A stretch of DNA of 64,000 nucleotides, taken from assembly GCA_030280995.1 (NCBI GenBank), contig JASXTE010000017.1, positions 2,764,001-2,828,000 on the forward strand, read 5' to 3'. The translations under genes and the position numbers were made by a program. This document shows, one piece after another, positions 35,334 through 47,930 of the stretch; position 1 is the first letter of the stretch; the number at the start of each line of letters is the position of its first letter. Origin of the DNA: Hemileia vastatrix. Taxonomy: Eukaryota > Basidiomycota > Pucciniomycetes > Pucciniales > Zaghouaniaceae. The notes under the pieces are model-generated. The model made no database searches. It had not been told where the DNA came from and saw only the letters and a program-made list of their open reading frames with translations.

Positions 35334-36105
35334 AGTCCTCCAAGACTTTAAACTGGCTACTTTTCAAGACGTTCTTTAAGGTTTTTTATACCTATTTTGG
35401 ATCTGTTAGTCCTCCAAGACTTTAAACTGGCTACTGTTCAAGACTTTCCTTAAGGTTTTATACGAATTTTGGAGCTGTTAGTCCTCCAAGACTTTAAACT
35501 GGCTAATTTTCAAGACTGTCATTAAAGATTTTATATTGGAGCTGTTAGTCCTTCAAGACTTTAAACTGAATTTCAAGGATGTTCAAGATTTTATGGATAT
35601 TTTTGGAGAAGGGTTCTAGGAAAGAGAAGTTGTTAGGTCCACCAAGACCCTAAACTGGACTATTATCAAGCTGTTGAGTCCACCATGACCTCAAACTGGA
35701 TTTCTTATCGATCAAATGTTTGGTCCACCATGACTTTAAACTGGTAGTTCATTCATTGTTTTAGTCCACTATGACTTTAAACTGGAAAATTAATATCTGC
35801 AGGATAATTCAACATTCATTGGTTCACTATGGCCTTATACTGGATTACTTGTCGATCAAATGTTTGGTCCACTATGACATTAAACTGGATTATCAAGTTT
35901 ATTCAATCTTTGGTCAAGCCTAGGCCTTAATTAGGAATATTTCAAGTTATTTATGCACTTAAACGATCTTTGGTCCACCAAGATCATAAACTGGCAATCG
36001 ATTATATGATTGGTCTACCAAGACTTTTAACTGGAATGTCAATCTTGTTTGGATAACTCAATTCAATCTTTTAATTTATCTCTGTCCACTAAGACTCTAA
36101 ACTGG
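35334..36105 (+). repeat. Array of GTCC-type stem-loop/TTTAAACTGG motifs in the 3' region of C
   Basis: About 13 copies, starting near 35334, 35408, 35480, 35547, 35635, 35677, 35722, 35763, 35821, 35866, 35972, 36011 and 36083, plus a degenerate one near 35922. Stem pairs vary (AGTC/GACT, GGTC/GACC) while TAAACTGG downstream is nearly invariant. Spacing is 39-88 bp, so this is a dispersed motif, not a strict satellite. Confidence 0.85.
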
Positions 36106-36776
36106 TTATTCAATCATATCTGGAATTGGGTGATGATAAGCTTTAGGAGGTTAAAATTTTAGGTGATGATGATGCTAAGGAAAGCATAATGGTTAATTAG
36201 GCGAAATTTGTGGCGCTTTAACATGGTCTAAAGTTAATATTTCTATTATTGGAAGCCTGGAAAAAGTATTTTATGGGTTTTCTGCATAGCAAAGTTTGAA
36301 AATTGTGATGAAGGAATCAGAAGTTAGGATGGTAGTTGGATTTTAGGGAATGATTTTTTTAGTGCCTCATAGTTAGGCCATTTCTTTTGGTTTGAAGCTT
36401 GGAGGACCTTATGGCGAGATTGGAATCATAGAATTCGGCTCAGTGGGGGGCCCTATGAGATTGGAATCAGGAGTATTCGGCTCATTAGGAAGATCCACTC
36501 TCTCAATGCTGTGACATGAAGGAAGACTGGTTAATGGGAGTCTGAAGGGATTCAAACCTTGCTCTCAGAAGTGGAATCATCACAAGATTTATTTTATTTT
36601 ATGTTATATCAAGCCAAAGAAGAAAGAAACAACGTTTTTATTTTAAAAAAATTAAAAAGAAGACCAGCTAAAACAAATTTATCAAATTATTTTATTAGAA
36701 AAGATAATTCTTTTGGAATTGCTAAATCACTTATGCAAAGTTTTACGAATGGGGACATTCTCAATTGGAGGGAGGA
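36106..36776 (+). other. C 3' end: direct repeat, small ORF and polypurine tract
   Basis: A repeated phrase (GAGATTGGAATCA...ATTCGGCTCA) occurs at about 36416 and 36461. A 76-codon ORF, 36559-36789, runs into the LTR; its Lys-rich product resembles nothing I recognise and it may be chance. The purine tract GGAGGGAGGA at 36767-36776 directly precedes the 3' LTR and should prime plus-strand DNA. Confidence 0.6.
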
Positions 36777-37892
36777 TGTGGTAGCCTAAAGTTTAGTATG
36801 GCACCTAAGTACGTAAATGGAGTTATTACAGCGCGCAAGATTGGCGTTATTTTTTTTTATAAAAGGTTTTTATTTAATTTATTTGAGTTTTAAATATGAT
36901 GAAATTGGTCAAGAGCAAATGCCTACGCGAAAACAATTTATTTTACAGAGAAAACTTATTTTTACGGTCTGAAGAGTCTATAAGTATCAAGTCGAGTCAC
37001 TCATAACCTTGGGAAATTTTCACAGAATTTTTACTATTTTTCTTATATTTTTAAATGAATTTTAAAGTTTTATTGAAATATTTATGATTTTAGAAATTAC
37101 TTAACTTTGATGAATTTTCACGGGGTGATTAGAGCTGCGCAGACTACGAAAATTAGTTTGAAATGTAAAGGGGAAGTGGCTCTATAATGTGTAATTTTTC
37201 TAGATTTTTTATTATAGTTTTAAAGGTTCTAATTGAGTCCAGACGGACTCCGTATGAGCTCTGTACAGAGGCTCCGGATTGACTCTGGCTGAGCTCTGGA
37301 GGGGAAACTTAGGCACGTGACTAGGTATACTTATGAGCCTCTCAGACTCGAGATTGGGCATCATTTTACAATCATCTTAGAAGAATCAGAAAACATACAG
37401 CTTAATCTTTAACCACCACAGTCTCATTTTTTATTACTCAACAAATTAAATAAATTTGTAATACCCTTATAACATTTATTATTTTTACATAACATTTTAG
37501 AAATACAATTCAACAATTTAAATCACACTTCATATAGGGTATCTTTAGAAAGGTCTTCACCACTGGGACTTGATTATTGCTGTTTCATAAAAATTCAAAT
37601 TATTATAAAAACATAAAAGTCAATCTTTTCAGATCTTTCACTGGTACACCTTAATTTTTGTAATCAGTATTTCTTTCTCAACAGCCACTTTTATTTAAAT
37701 CTCAATAAGGGTTAAATATTTTAGAGTTTCATTATTTTTTTATCAATCAGATCCAAGTAGACTGGTTATCTTAGTGATTTAGAATTCCCATTTTGTTATT
37801 TTTATTGGAAGGAAAGGGTTTTCAGCTAAATCCACATATCTCCTCTGGATTCTGCTTACAGCAAGGCAACTGTAAGAGTTTACCTTACCATA
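36777..37892 (+). repeat. 3' LTR of C (1116 bp)
   Basis: Same length as the 5' LTR and near-identical, with scattered substitutions. Starts TGTGGTA, ends TACCATA, followed by the target duplicate CCGC. High similarity means a fairly recent insertion. Confidence 0.95.
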
Positions 37893-40800
37893 CCGCAGGA
37901 TGATTAGTTCCTACATGTATTGAGTTGAATCGAGGATGTCTTCCATAAACAGTTTCGAAAGGAGATTGTTGTGTTGAAGAATGGGTCAAGTTATTATAAG
38001 CAAATTTGGCCAATGGTTACCATGTGGTCCAATTGTCTTGTTGGTAACTTACATACATTCGAAGATATTGTTCGAGGAATTGGTTGACCCTTGACGTTTG
38101 CCCATCGGTTTCAGGGTGATAAGCTGTGGAGAGGTTCCTCGTGATATTGAGTTGTCAACACAGTTGAGTCCATAATGTGGATACAAATAATGAGCCTCTA
38201 TCTGAAATAATATCATTAGATAAGCCGTGTTTGGAAAATACATATTCTAGAAACAATTTTGACAAATCTTCTGTAGTAGCAGTAGTAGTGGTTTTAATAA
38301 AAATAGAAATTTTTGAAAATCTATCTACTATTACTAATATATCATCAAAATTATTAGAAAGAGGAAGTTGAGAAATAAAATCCATCGATAAAGATTCCCA
38401 AGGTTTAGAGGGAATAGGAAGTGGTTGAAGCAACCCATACTTCCGGTGACAGGGAGCCTTATTCCTATTACATTTGTAACAAGCTTTTATATAGGCCTTG
38501 ATTTCCCTGGTCATACCTGGCCAGAAGTAATCCCTCGCTAATAACTGGTAGGTTTTATCAACCCCAAAATGACCAGCTAATGGAGAATCATGTCGACTAT
38601 TGAAAATCCATAATTTTATTTCATTGTTGTCGGGTATGACTACTCTACCCTCGAAAACTAATAAACCTGATTCAATACTAAATCTTTTGGCCCCTTCCTT
38701 TGAGAGTATTTTGTCTTTTAACCCTAAACAATAATTGTCCTTTGACTGAGCTTTGAGGATGTTGGATAGTGGATTTTGAAAAGATTGAATTGTCATTGAA
38801 TTAAGTTGATGAGTCATTAACATTGATTTGTTGAAGATTGATTTCAAATTTGCTGGGTTCATGTCAGCAAATGCGTCGCCCCGCTGTAGGTAAACTTTGT
38901 CCCGACGTGACAAGATATCTGGGACAATGCAGTTCTTACCTGGGCGATAGGAAATAGAAAAAGGAAATTCAGACAGAAATTCAGCCCACCTGGCTTGACG
39001 CCTGGTTAACACTTTGGAAGACATAAAGTATTTCAAAGCATTATGGTCTGTTAAAATTTGAAAAGGACTATCTAAGCTGAGAAGAAAAGAGTGCCATTTT
39101 TTAAGACAATGAATAATAGCTAAAAGCTCTTTGTCATGAATTTCATAACTCAATTTTGCTGTAATGAGTTTGTGTGACTCAAAAGCAACAGGATGGAACA
39201 ATTTTGGTTCAGGATTTAATTGAGAAATGACCCCCGCGATAGCATAATTTCTCGCATCTGTCTCGACTATTGTCGAAGCAGAAGGATCAAAGTGTCGAAG
39301 AATTGCAGCTGTGGTGAACGCTGTCTTCAATGCTTCGAATTCCTTTTGTGCTGTGGAAGTAAAAACAAAAGGAATATCTTTTCTAAGAAGAGAGGTAAGA
39401 TTGGAAATAGTTTTAGAGTAATCTTTAATAAATCTTCTATAGAAATTTTCAAAACCCAAAAATCCCTGGAGGGATTTAACAGATTTAGGCTCAGGCCATT
39501 CCAGAACTTTTTGGACTTTTTTGTCCTCCATGACTAAACCATCAGTGGATAACGTAAAACCCAAAAAATCAATTGATTTAAGGTGGAATTTGCATTTATT
39601 ATGCTTGGCGTAGAGACCGTGATCTTGAAGTTGATTTAGAACCTGTCAAACATGATGAATATGTTCATCTAGTGTCTTTGAGAAAATTAAAATATCATCT
39701 AAATAGACGACAACAAATTGTTCGACAACATCTTGAAAGATGTCATTGACAAAAGTTTGAAAAGTAGATTGTGCGTTACACAATCCAAAAGGCATAACTA
39801 AATATTCAAAACTACCAAATCCAGTGCGCATTGCAGTCAGTGGTTCATGACCTTCTGCAATGTGAATAAGATTGTAAGCGCCTCTAAGATCAATTTTAGA
39901 AAAGAAATTAGCACCATTGAAAAGGGTAAGAAGCAATGACATAGGAGGAACAGGATATGCATTCTTCTTAGTGACTGTGTTGAGCTTTCTATAGTTAACA
40001 CACAACCTAAGGCTACCATCCTTTTTCTTTACGAAGAGAACAGGGGAGCCGGTTGGAGATTTACTGGCTCTGATGAAACCTTCGGCTACATTCTCTACAA
40101 TGTAGTCTCAAAGAACTTGAGATTCATCCTTCAATAAAGAATAGACAGGACCTGCTGTAGGTACTGGGCCTATTAACTCTATCTGATGGTTGTAGGGTTG
40201 ATGAGGTGGTAACTTATCGGCCTTGCGGATTGAAAAAACATCGAGGAAATCATGATAGATTTCTGTTAGAGTTGATTTAATGGCTTCAACGTCGATTTGG
40301 TCATCCTCATTATCTTCAAGAGAATCTGTCGAGGGAAGACCAGAATTGAGAGAACATAATTCAATTACTTTGAGGCAATTTATATCTTCTTCGAGTGAAG
40401 TTATCATGCTAGAAGGGTTAGCCAATTGCTCATTTAAAGAAAGATCAGATGCTTGCAAGTCATCTGGAAGAGATTTGTCCTCTAGCAGGACATTGTCAGG
40501 CGGGTTTTTTAACTCCCTATCAACCTGCATTGAAGAATCAGAAATATACTTAGTACGTGGGGTGATCAATCCCCGTGTCAAATCAATTTCAGGATTCAAA
40601 TGCGTTAAAAAGTCATGGCCAAGAATGGTATCGTCCATCCTTGGGGCGTCCAAGACTGATAATTCCCACTCAAAGGGGGGAAAGTTTGGAAAGTTGAAAA
40701 CCCATAAAACTTTCTTGCTGACCCAATATTTGGGTTCCTCTGATTCAACCAAATAAATTGGAGTTCGATCGATATCTGTAAATGTCAGTTGTAACTTCTT

Positions 40801-40983
40801 GGAAAATGATAAACTGACAAAAGAAATTGAAGCTCCAGAGTCTATAAGACAACTGAAAGGGGTATCCTCAAAAAGAATAAATCTCAAGCGGTTTAAGGCA
40901 ACTCCAGTCCTTAAGACATGGAGGTTCTGAGCACTGGGAGAGATAAGATAGTTTGCTTTGCACACAAGTAAACTATCTACTAG
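37893..40983 (-). pseudogene. pol 5' and central part of B2: protease, RT, RNase H, integrase
   Basis: One continuous frame from the start near 40965 down to about 38155 with few stops (TGA 40107-40105, TGA 39648-39646, TGA near 38154). Protease DSGAS is near 40848. RT has [11 protein letters not shown] near 39700. RNase H has TDA near 39259. The integrase zinc region (CX2C) lies near 38470-38490 and the core (MDF, SDRG) near 38380-38180. The domain continues to 37893, where element C splits it; the rest lies at 25401-25956. Better preserved than B1, which also has a pol frameshift. Confidence 0.9.
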
Positions 40984-41009
40984 TTTTTTGACTTCAAACT
41001 AGTACCTTC

Positions 41010-42158
41010 TCTTTCCTTCAATTTTACACAATCTTCCAGCTTGTGCTTACCCCCACAATACATACATAACCCATTATCTGCTCGTCTCTTCCTCTCAGCT
41101 TCTTTAAGTTCCCCTTTAGGGTCCAGTACTTTACTGATATTGCCTGGGGTCAAGCTTTTTGGTCAAGGTTTTTCCTTTCCCTTATTAGGTTTGGATTGAG
41201 TTGTCCACGGGTGTGAATAAGGTCCCAATTTAAAATTTAGGCCTTGAGATTTGTTGGCGTATCGACGATGTTGAAGTCGTCCTTGGTAAATGCCGTCGAG
41301 TTTGAGAGTTCGATCCATTAAATCTGTTAAAGTAGTCATCTTCTGACCATGAAGAGTTAATTGATCCAGAATCCTCAAAGGAAGTCCCTTTTTGAAATGA
41401 TACTTGAGGGCAGAATCATTCCAACCTACTCGAGTTTGAAGTGCTCTGAAGTTTGAGATATATTCAGAGGCTATACCATTATCACACATGCAAAGGAAGT
41501 CCAGTTCGATTTCCGTGTTGTCAGTTTTGTTAGGGTCACCAAACAACGTAAAAAGTTGGTCTTCAAATTTTTCCCAATTATTGATGAGTAAGTGGGTCTC
41601 TGTCGAAGAGGGCATGAGAAGATAAGGTTTGAACCACCCTGCTGCCTTTCCGGCTAGGAATGAAGAAGCATAAACAACCTTTGATCAGTTGTTATTAAAG
41701 GTTTGAGGGTCATTATGGAAGAGTAGCTTGCATGTTTGCAAGAAGGGTCTCAATCTGTCCGGATGTTCTCCATCGAATTTATCAGGAGATTTCATAGAAG
41801 GAGTTTTGAATTTAGATCCCTCTGAAGATGTTGGATTTGAAAGGGTCTTCATTAAAAGTCTCATAAAGTCTTCCAGAGAATTAGGATTAGATGGTCCCGG
41901 TTCTGGAGGTTGACCAGAAGGGCCTGTAGCAGGGGCAGATGGTGCCTCGTGCATTGTATCCTCACCTTCTTCATCATCACTAGAATCCTCAAAATCTTGT
42001 GGAATGTCTTCTATAGATTGGACTGAATGTTTCCGTTCTCTAAGGTCGAGAGGTTCCAGGGAGTGAGTGCGGGAAACAGGCCGTGTGGCTGTTGGCCTGC
42101 CTCTGGTGCGAGCTCTAGTAGTAGGGCCTGTACGAGGAGTGCGTTGAACAGGTGCCAT
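41010..42158 (-). pseudogene. gag of B2
   Basis: ATG at 42158 gives an Arg/Pro/Thr-rich basic N-terminus, an acidic stretch, a Gag helical domain and a CX2CX3HX4C knuckle (CMYCGGKHKLEDC) near 41071-41033. It is in frame from 42158 to about 41165 except for TGA 41684-41682, where B1 reads CAA, with a shift near 41165 before the knuckle. The knuckle is intact here and damaged in B1. The leader from the LTR to the ATG is only 75 bp. Confidence 0.87.
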
Positions 42159-42233
42159 TTTTAAGAATTTAGAAAAGACCTGAAAAGGACGTAGTAGTGG
42201 AAAGAATGAGAACTACGGAGAATTAAATTATAC

Positions 42234-43034
42234 TGTCACCGGACGACCTACACACAAGATTGAGGATGTTCCTGTAAGTGAGATAAGGAGTTTAGAGACT
42301 TCTTAGAAGCACAGAGGGATGATTCAAGGAAGTGATTCGAAGATGACTCAAAGAAGAACTACTATTTTGAGTTATGTTTGAGAAGGATTCTAATATAATT
42401 GAAAGGTAATATTAAAATTCTTAAGATCTCACAAAGGGTTGGAAACTCAACAATCAAAGATTTAGGATTTAGAAATGATTATTGAGAAAATAGAGAAAGA
42501 TACAATAATAATGATTTAACTTAAAAGCTTTTACCACTATTAACTATAATTACGTTCTATAATTTAATTCTAAAGAGTATCAAACCAAAAACCCAACCCC
42601 TTTTATATCCTTTACTCCTCCTCGTATTGACCTCATACCCATCCACTATTCCACGCACCACAGACCATTAATATACATCCGTTACACCTGCACCCTCCTC
42701 ACTAACATCCATTAACCCTTTAATCCTCCACTAACCATTCCTTTCATGCTCACTACCCCTTAATAACCCACAGACATTTCATAAACCTTTTAATGTACTA
42801 TTATATTGATTATTGCGCTGTGCGTCGCTTATTGAGAAAAAGACTAAGACACACTATTGAGAAATTGACTAATTTAGATTTAGAGTTTAGACTAGCATGG
42901 TTGAATAGCGAGTACACAAAGGAAAATCGCAGTTGCTCTGGAGAATTGCCTTCTGCGCTTTGAGTATGGATTTAAGTCTCTTATTATTGATTTAATGAGC
43001 TACTTTTGCCTCGAGTGTCATGTGGCCCGTGACA
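42234..43034 (-). repeat. 5' LTR of B2 (801 bp)
   Basis: Minus-strand start TGTCACGGGCC at 43034, end GGTGACA at 42234. Nearly identical to 22644-23381 except for the 62-bp segment missing there. Confidence 0.93.
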
Positions 43035-46000
43035 AAAACAATGAATCAAATGATAAATATGAATGACACAGAAAGATCATATACAAGTGGATTTGTTTAT
43101 AAGGAATACCTGATGAACTGAAGAAGACCTGCACCCTAGATACTCAACATCATAAAAGTGTCCAGAATAAGTTCGGCCGAACTTGTGCTGGACACTTTTG
43201 GTTGCATGCAGTCAGATGGGATAAATTTACTCTATGGAAATGAAAATGACATTTTTCTCAATCATTGCACAATAAGTAGTTTGATATTGCAAAAATGTCC
43301 TCCTGATGATTTTTCAAAACTCATCAGGACACTTTCTTTGGTATAACAAAAAAGAAAATATAGTCCAAGTTTAGCCCTGGTGGTGCACATTTGATCTAAC
43401 ACCTCTACTTGTTATTGATAGTGGGAATTTTCCTTAGATTTTTTTTCTTATTTTATCCCTTTTATTTTACTTTTTTATTGCTCATATTGCTTTGGATATC
43501 AATTTTTAATCTTTAAAATAAATAATATTCATACTCTTATACCTTTTTTTAATAATATATGATTAAAGGTGGAACACCACCTGGTATGCATTTTTCACAC
43601 AAGTTATTACTATTGTAATAACGTTAATAATATAATGATGACAAAAAATTAATCAAATGGTAAATTTAAATGACACAGAAAGATCAAATACCAGTGGAAA
43701 TGTTTATAAGAAATCCCTTTTGAGTTTAAGAAGATTTGCTGTATGCCTACTCTCAATTATAAAAGTGTCCAGCACAAGTTCGGCCAAACTTGTGCTGGAC
43801 ACTTTTGGTTGCATGAAGTCATATGAGATAAATTCTCTCTATGGCAATGAAAATGATATTTCACTCAATTATTGAAGTAAAGAATGTTGAATATTGTAAA
43901 ATTGTCCCCTGGAAGTCTGTCCAAACCTCAGCTCAAAATTTGTTAGCTATACATAAAAGTAAGTTTAGACCAAGTCTTGACCTAGGGGTCCCCAACTGTC
44001 CCAACACCACTTCTGGCTCTTGATAGTAAAATTTTGCTTGTATTTTTTATTTTGTATTTGATCCCATTTATTTTCATTTTACTTTTCTATTACTCTTTTT
44101 AATTTTAAATACCAATTTATTTTTTTAAAAACTAAACATATTCATATCTTTTAACTTTATATAATAATATTATTAAAGGTGTAACATCACCAATTTTGCA
44201 TTTGGCATGCAGGTTTTTGCTATACTAGAAACATTAATAATATATATGGTGACAAAAAATTAATTATAAGATAAATATGAATGATAAAAAAAGTTAAAAA
44301 ACCCATAGAAATGTGAAAAACAAAAAACTGATGTACTGAGAAACACTTCCATCCTAGCTACTCTCCATCATAAAAGTGTCCAGCACAAGTTTGGCCGAAC
44401 TTGTTCTGGACACTTTTGTTCAGGTGCAGTCAAATGGGATCAATTCTCTCTGTGGAAATTAAATTAAAAAAATGCTAAATAATTACATTAGAAGTAGTTT
44501 GGTATGGCTGAATTAACCACCTTGAGTTTTTCCAAACCTCAGGTACACAATTTTTTATCTTTAAAAAACAGTCAATTTAGTACAGTTTATCCCTGATGGC
44601 TCTCATTTGCTTCAACATCTCTACTGGCCTTTGATATTAGGAATAATACTTGTATTTCTTTTTTCATATTTGATCCCTTTAACTTAATTTTTTATTCCTC
44701 ATATTGCTTTTGGATATCAATTAATAATTTTGAAAATAAATTATTTTAATATTTTTATACATTTATTTAATAATATTATAAAAGGTGTAACATCACTCAG
44801 TATGCATTTGGCACACGATTTTTTGCTATACTTATATAATTAATAATATAATTAAGACAAAAAATTAATCAAACAATATGTATGATTGAGGCACAAAGAT
44901 AAAATACCAGTAGACATGTTTGTAAGAAATACCAGATGAACTGAAGAAAAATTCTAACCCAGCCACTCTCCATCATAGAAGTGTCCAGCACAAGTTTGGC
45001 CGAACTTGTTCTGGACACTTTTGGTCAGGTACAGTCAGATGGGATCAATTCTCTCTATGGCAATGAAAAAAATTATTTGATAAGAAAATTCACTAGATGT
45101 AGTTTGATATAGCTGAATTATCCACCTAGAGTTCATCCAAACCACAGGTACACAATTTTTTATCTTTAAAAAACAGTCAATTTAGTACAGTTTATCCCTG
45201 ATGGCTCTCATTTGCTTCAACATCTCTACTGGCCTTTGATATTAGGAATAATACTTGTATTTCTTTTTTCATATTTGATCCCTTTAACTTAATTTTTTAT
45301 TCCTCATATTGCTTTTGGATATCAATTAATAATTTTGAAAATAAATTATTTTAATATTTTTATACATTTATTTAATAATATTATAAAAGGTGTAACATCA
45401 CTCAGTATGCATTTGGCACACGATTTTTTGCTATACTTATATAATTAATAATATAATTAAGACAAAAAATTAATCAAACAATATGTATGATTGAGGCACA
45501 AAGATAAAATACCAGTAGACATGTTTGTAAGAAATACCAGATGAACTGAAGAAAAATTCTAACCCAGCCACTCTCCATCATAGAAGTGTCCAGCACAAGT
45601 TTGGCCAAACTTGTGCTGGACACTTTTGGTCATGTGCAGTCAGATGGGATCCATTCTCTGTATGGCAACAAAAAAATTTTTTTATCAAATTTCACTAGAA
45701 GTAGTTTGGTTTAGCTGAATCATCCACCTGCTGTTCTGCCCAATATCAGGTGTATAATTTTTTATCTTTAAAGAAAAGGTCACTTATTACAATTAAGCCC
45801 TGATGGCTCCCATTTGCTTTAACACCTCTACTGGCTCTTGATAGCAGGAATTTTACTAGTATTTTTTTCATATTTGAAATCTTTGACTTTTATTTTACTC
45901 TTTTATTCCTCTTTTTACTTTTAAATTTCTATTTATATTTTGTAAAACTAATCCTTTCCATATTTATTTACGTCTATTTTAAAAAATTATTGAAGGTATA

Positions 46001-47930
46001 ACTTCACATGGTATGCATTTGGCACACAAGTTTTTGCCATACTAATAACATTAATCATATAATGGTGATAAAATATTAATCGGATGATAAATATGAATGA
46101 TACAGACTGATCAAATACCAGTAGACATGTTTATGAGAAATACAAGATGAAGGAACTGAAGAAAATTTCCACCCAAGCTACTCTCCATCATAAAAGTGTC
46201 CAGCACAAGTTCATCCAAACTTGTGCTGGACACTTTTGGTCATGTGCAGTCAGATGGGATCAATTCTCTCCATGGCAACAAAAAACATTTTTTTATTAAA
46301 CTTCACTACAAGTAGTTTTGTTTAGCTGAATCATCCATCTGTCGTTCTTCCCAACCTCAGGTGTATAATTTTTTATCTTAATAAAAAAAGGTCACTTATT
46401 TAAATTTAGCCCTGATGGCTCCCATTTTTTTCAACACTTCTACTGGCTCTTGAGAGCAAGAATTTTACTAGTATTTTGTTTTTCATAATTGATCTCTTTG
46501 AGATTAATTTTACTTTTTTATTTCTCTTTTTTTTAATATCTATTTAAATTATTGTAAAGCTAATCATTTTCATATTTTTAACTTTTATTTCATAATATTA
46601 TAAAAGGTTTAACATCACCTGGTATGCATTTGGCACATGAGTTTTTTCTATACTTATAATATTAATAATATAATGGTGACAATAAATTAATCAAATAATA
46701 TATATGAGTGAGGCACAAAGATCAAGTACCAATGGACATGCTTATAAGAAATACCAGATTAACTGAAGAAAAATTTTACCCTAGATACTCTCCGTCATAA
46801 ATGTGTCCAGCACAAGTTTGGCCGAACTTGTGCTGGACACTTTTGGTCACATGCAGTCTGGTGTGATTGATTCTCTCTCAATCATTGCACTAGAAGTTGT
46901 TTTATATGGCTAAATGGTTCTGCTGAAGTTTTGTTAAACCTCAGATTGGCACTTTTTTGTTTTTCAAAAAAGGAATTATAGTCCAAGTTTAGTGCCACTG
47001 GTGAGCGTTCACCCCAACATGTCTACTTTCTCTTGATGGCAGTAATTTTATTTTAATTTTTTATTTCATATTTTCTTCCTTTAATTTTACCTTTTTATCC
47101 CTCATATTGCTTTTGTATATCAATTTATTTTTTGTAAAACAAATCATTTTCATATTTTTTTACCTTTATTTAATAATATTATAAAAGGTGTAACATCACC
47201 CGGTATGCGTTGGGCACACGAGCTTTTGCTATACTTATAATATTAATAACATAATGGTGACAAAAAATCAATCAAATGATAAATATGAGTGAGGCACAAA
47301 GATCATATACCAGTGGACATGTTTATAAGAAATACCAGATGAACTGAAGAAAAATTCCACCCTAGCTACTCTCCATCATAAAAGTGTCCAGCACAATTTT
47401 GGCCAAACTTGTGCTGGACACTTTTTGTCACATGCAGTCTGATGTGATCAATTCTCTCTATTGCAATGAAAATGAATTTTTCTTCAATAATTGCACTAGA
47501 AGTTGTTTGATATGGCAAAATTGTCATCCTGAAGTTTTGGTAAAGCCCAAGTGGATTTTTTTTTCTTTTTACAAAAAAGAAATTATAGTCCAAGTTTAGT
47601 GCCACTGTTGGGCGTTCACCCCATCATGTCTACTTGCTCTTGATGGCAGGAATTTTACTTTAATTTTTTATTTCATATTTGATCCCTTTAATTTTATCTT
47701 TTTATCCCTCATATTGCTTTTGGATATCAATTTATTTTTTGTAAAACAAATCATTTTCATATTTTTTTACCTTTATTTAATAATATTATAAAAGGTGTAA
47801 CATCACCCGGTATGCGTTGGGCACACAAGTTTTTGCTATAATTATAATATTAATAGCATAATGGTGATAAAAAATCAATCAAATGATAAATATGAGTGCG
47901 GCACAAAGGTCAAATACAAATTAATCAATA
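43035..47930. repeat. Satellite array, right part (monomer ~607 bp)
   Basis: Palindromes start at about 43154, 43761, 44372, 44977, 45582, 46192, 46799 and 47390, spaced 591-611 bp. Monomers share linkers with the left array. Two adjacent monomers are identical over about 460 bp (44541-45000 versus 45146-45605). Short ORFs are not conserved between monomers and are not annotated. Confidence 0.9.

Larger units (their letters stand above)
25961..37892 (+). mobile_element. Gypsy element C, complete, nested in B2 pol
   Basis: Two LTRs of exactly 1116 bp (25961-27076, 36777-37892), primer-binding site, gag, protease, RT, RNase H, integrase, then a 2.7-kb 3' region of dispersed repeats and a polypurine tract. 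The 4-bp flanks CTGC (25957-25960) and CCGC (37893-37896) are a target duplication with one C-to-T change; removing C restores the B pol text seen in B1 near 7400. It is unrelated to A and B at LTR level and has no chromodomain. Confidence 0.95.
22644..43034 (-). mobile_element. Gypsy chromovirus copy B2, with element C nested in pol
   Basis: Complete family-B element read on the minus strand: 5' LTR 42234-43034, gag, pol interrupted at 37892/25961 by C, chromodomain, spacer, antisense gene and 3' LTR 22644-23381. Likely target duplication is AAAAG (22639-22643) against AAAAC (43035-43039). Removing B2 restores the 607-bp satellite phase (22150 to 43154 minus 20.4 kb gives about 608 bp), which is strong evidence for the boundaries. 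Confidence 0.93.

Noticed and set aside
34040..36105. CRISPR-like array of short spaced repeats
   Set aside because: Spacing is irregular (39-88 bp), repeats vary, copies lie inside a retrotransposon coding and 3' region, and the genome is eukaryotic.
43158..44023. Short ORFs inside satellite monomers (also near 18920, 21403 and 47366)
   Set aside because: They read through the palindromes and are not maintained in neighbouring monomers.
18900..47930. Centromere or telomere-associated array
   Set aside because: No telomere repeat is present, and a satellite inside TIR termini does not by itself show centromere identity.
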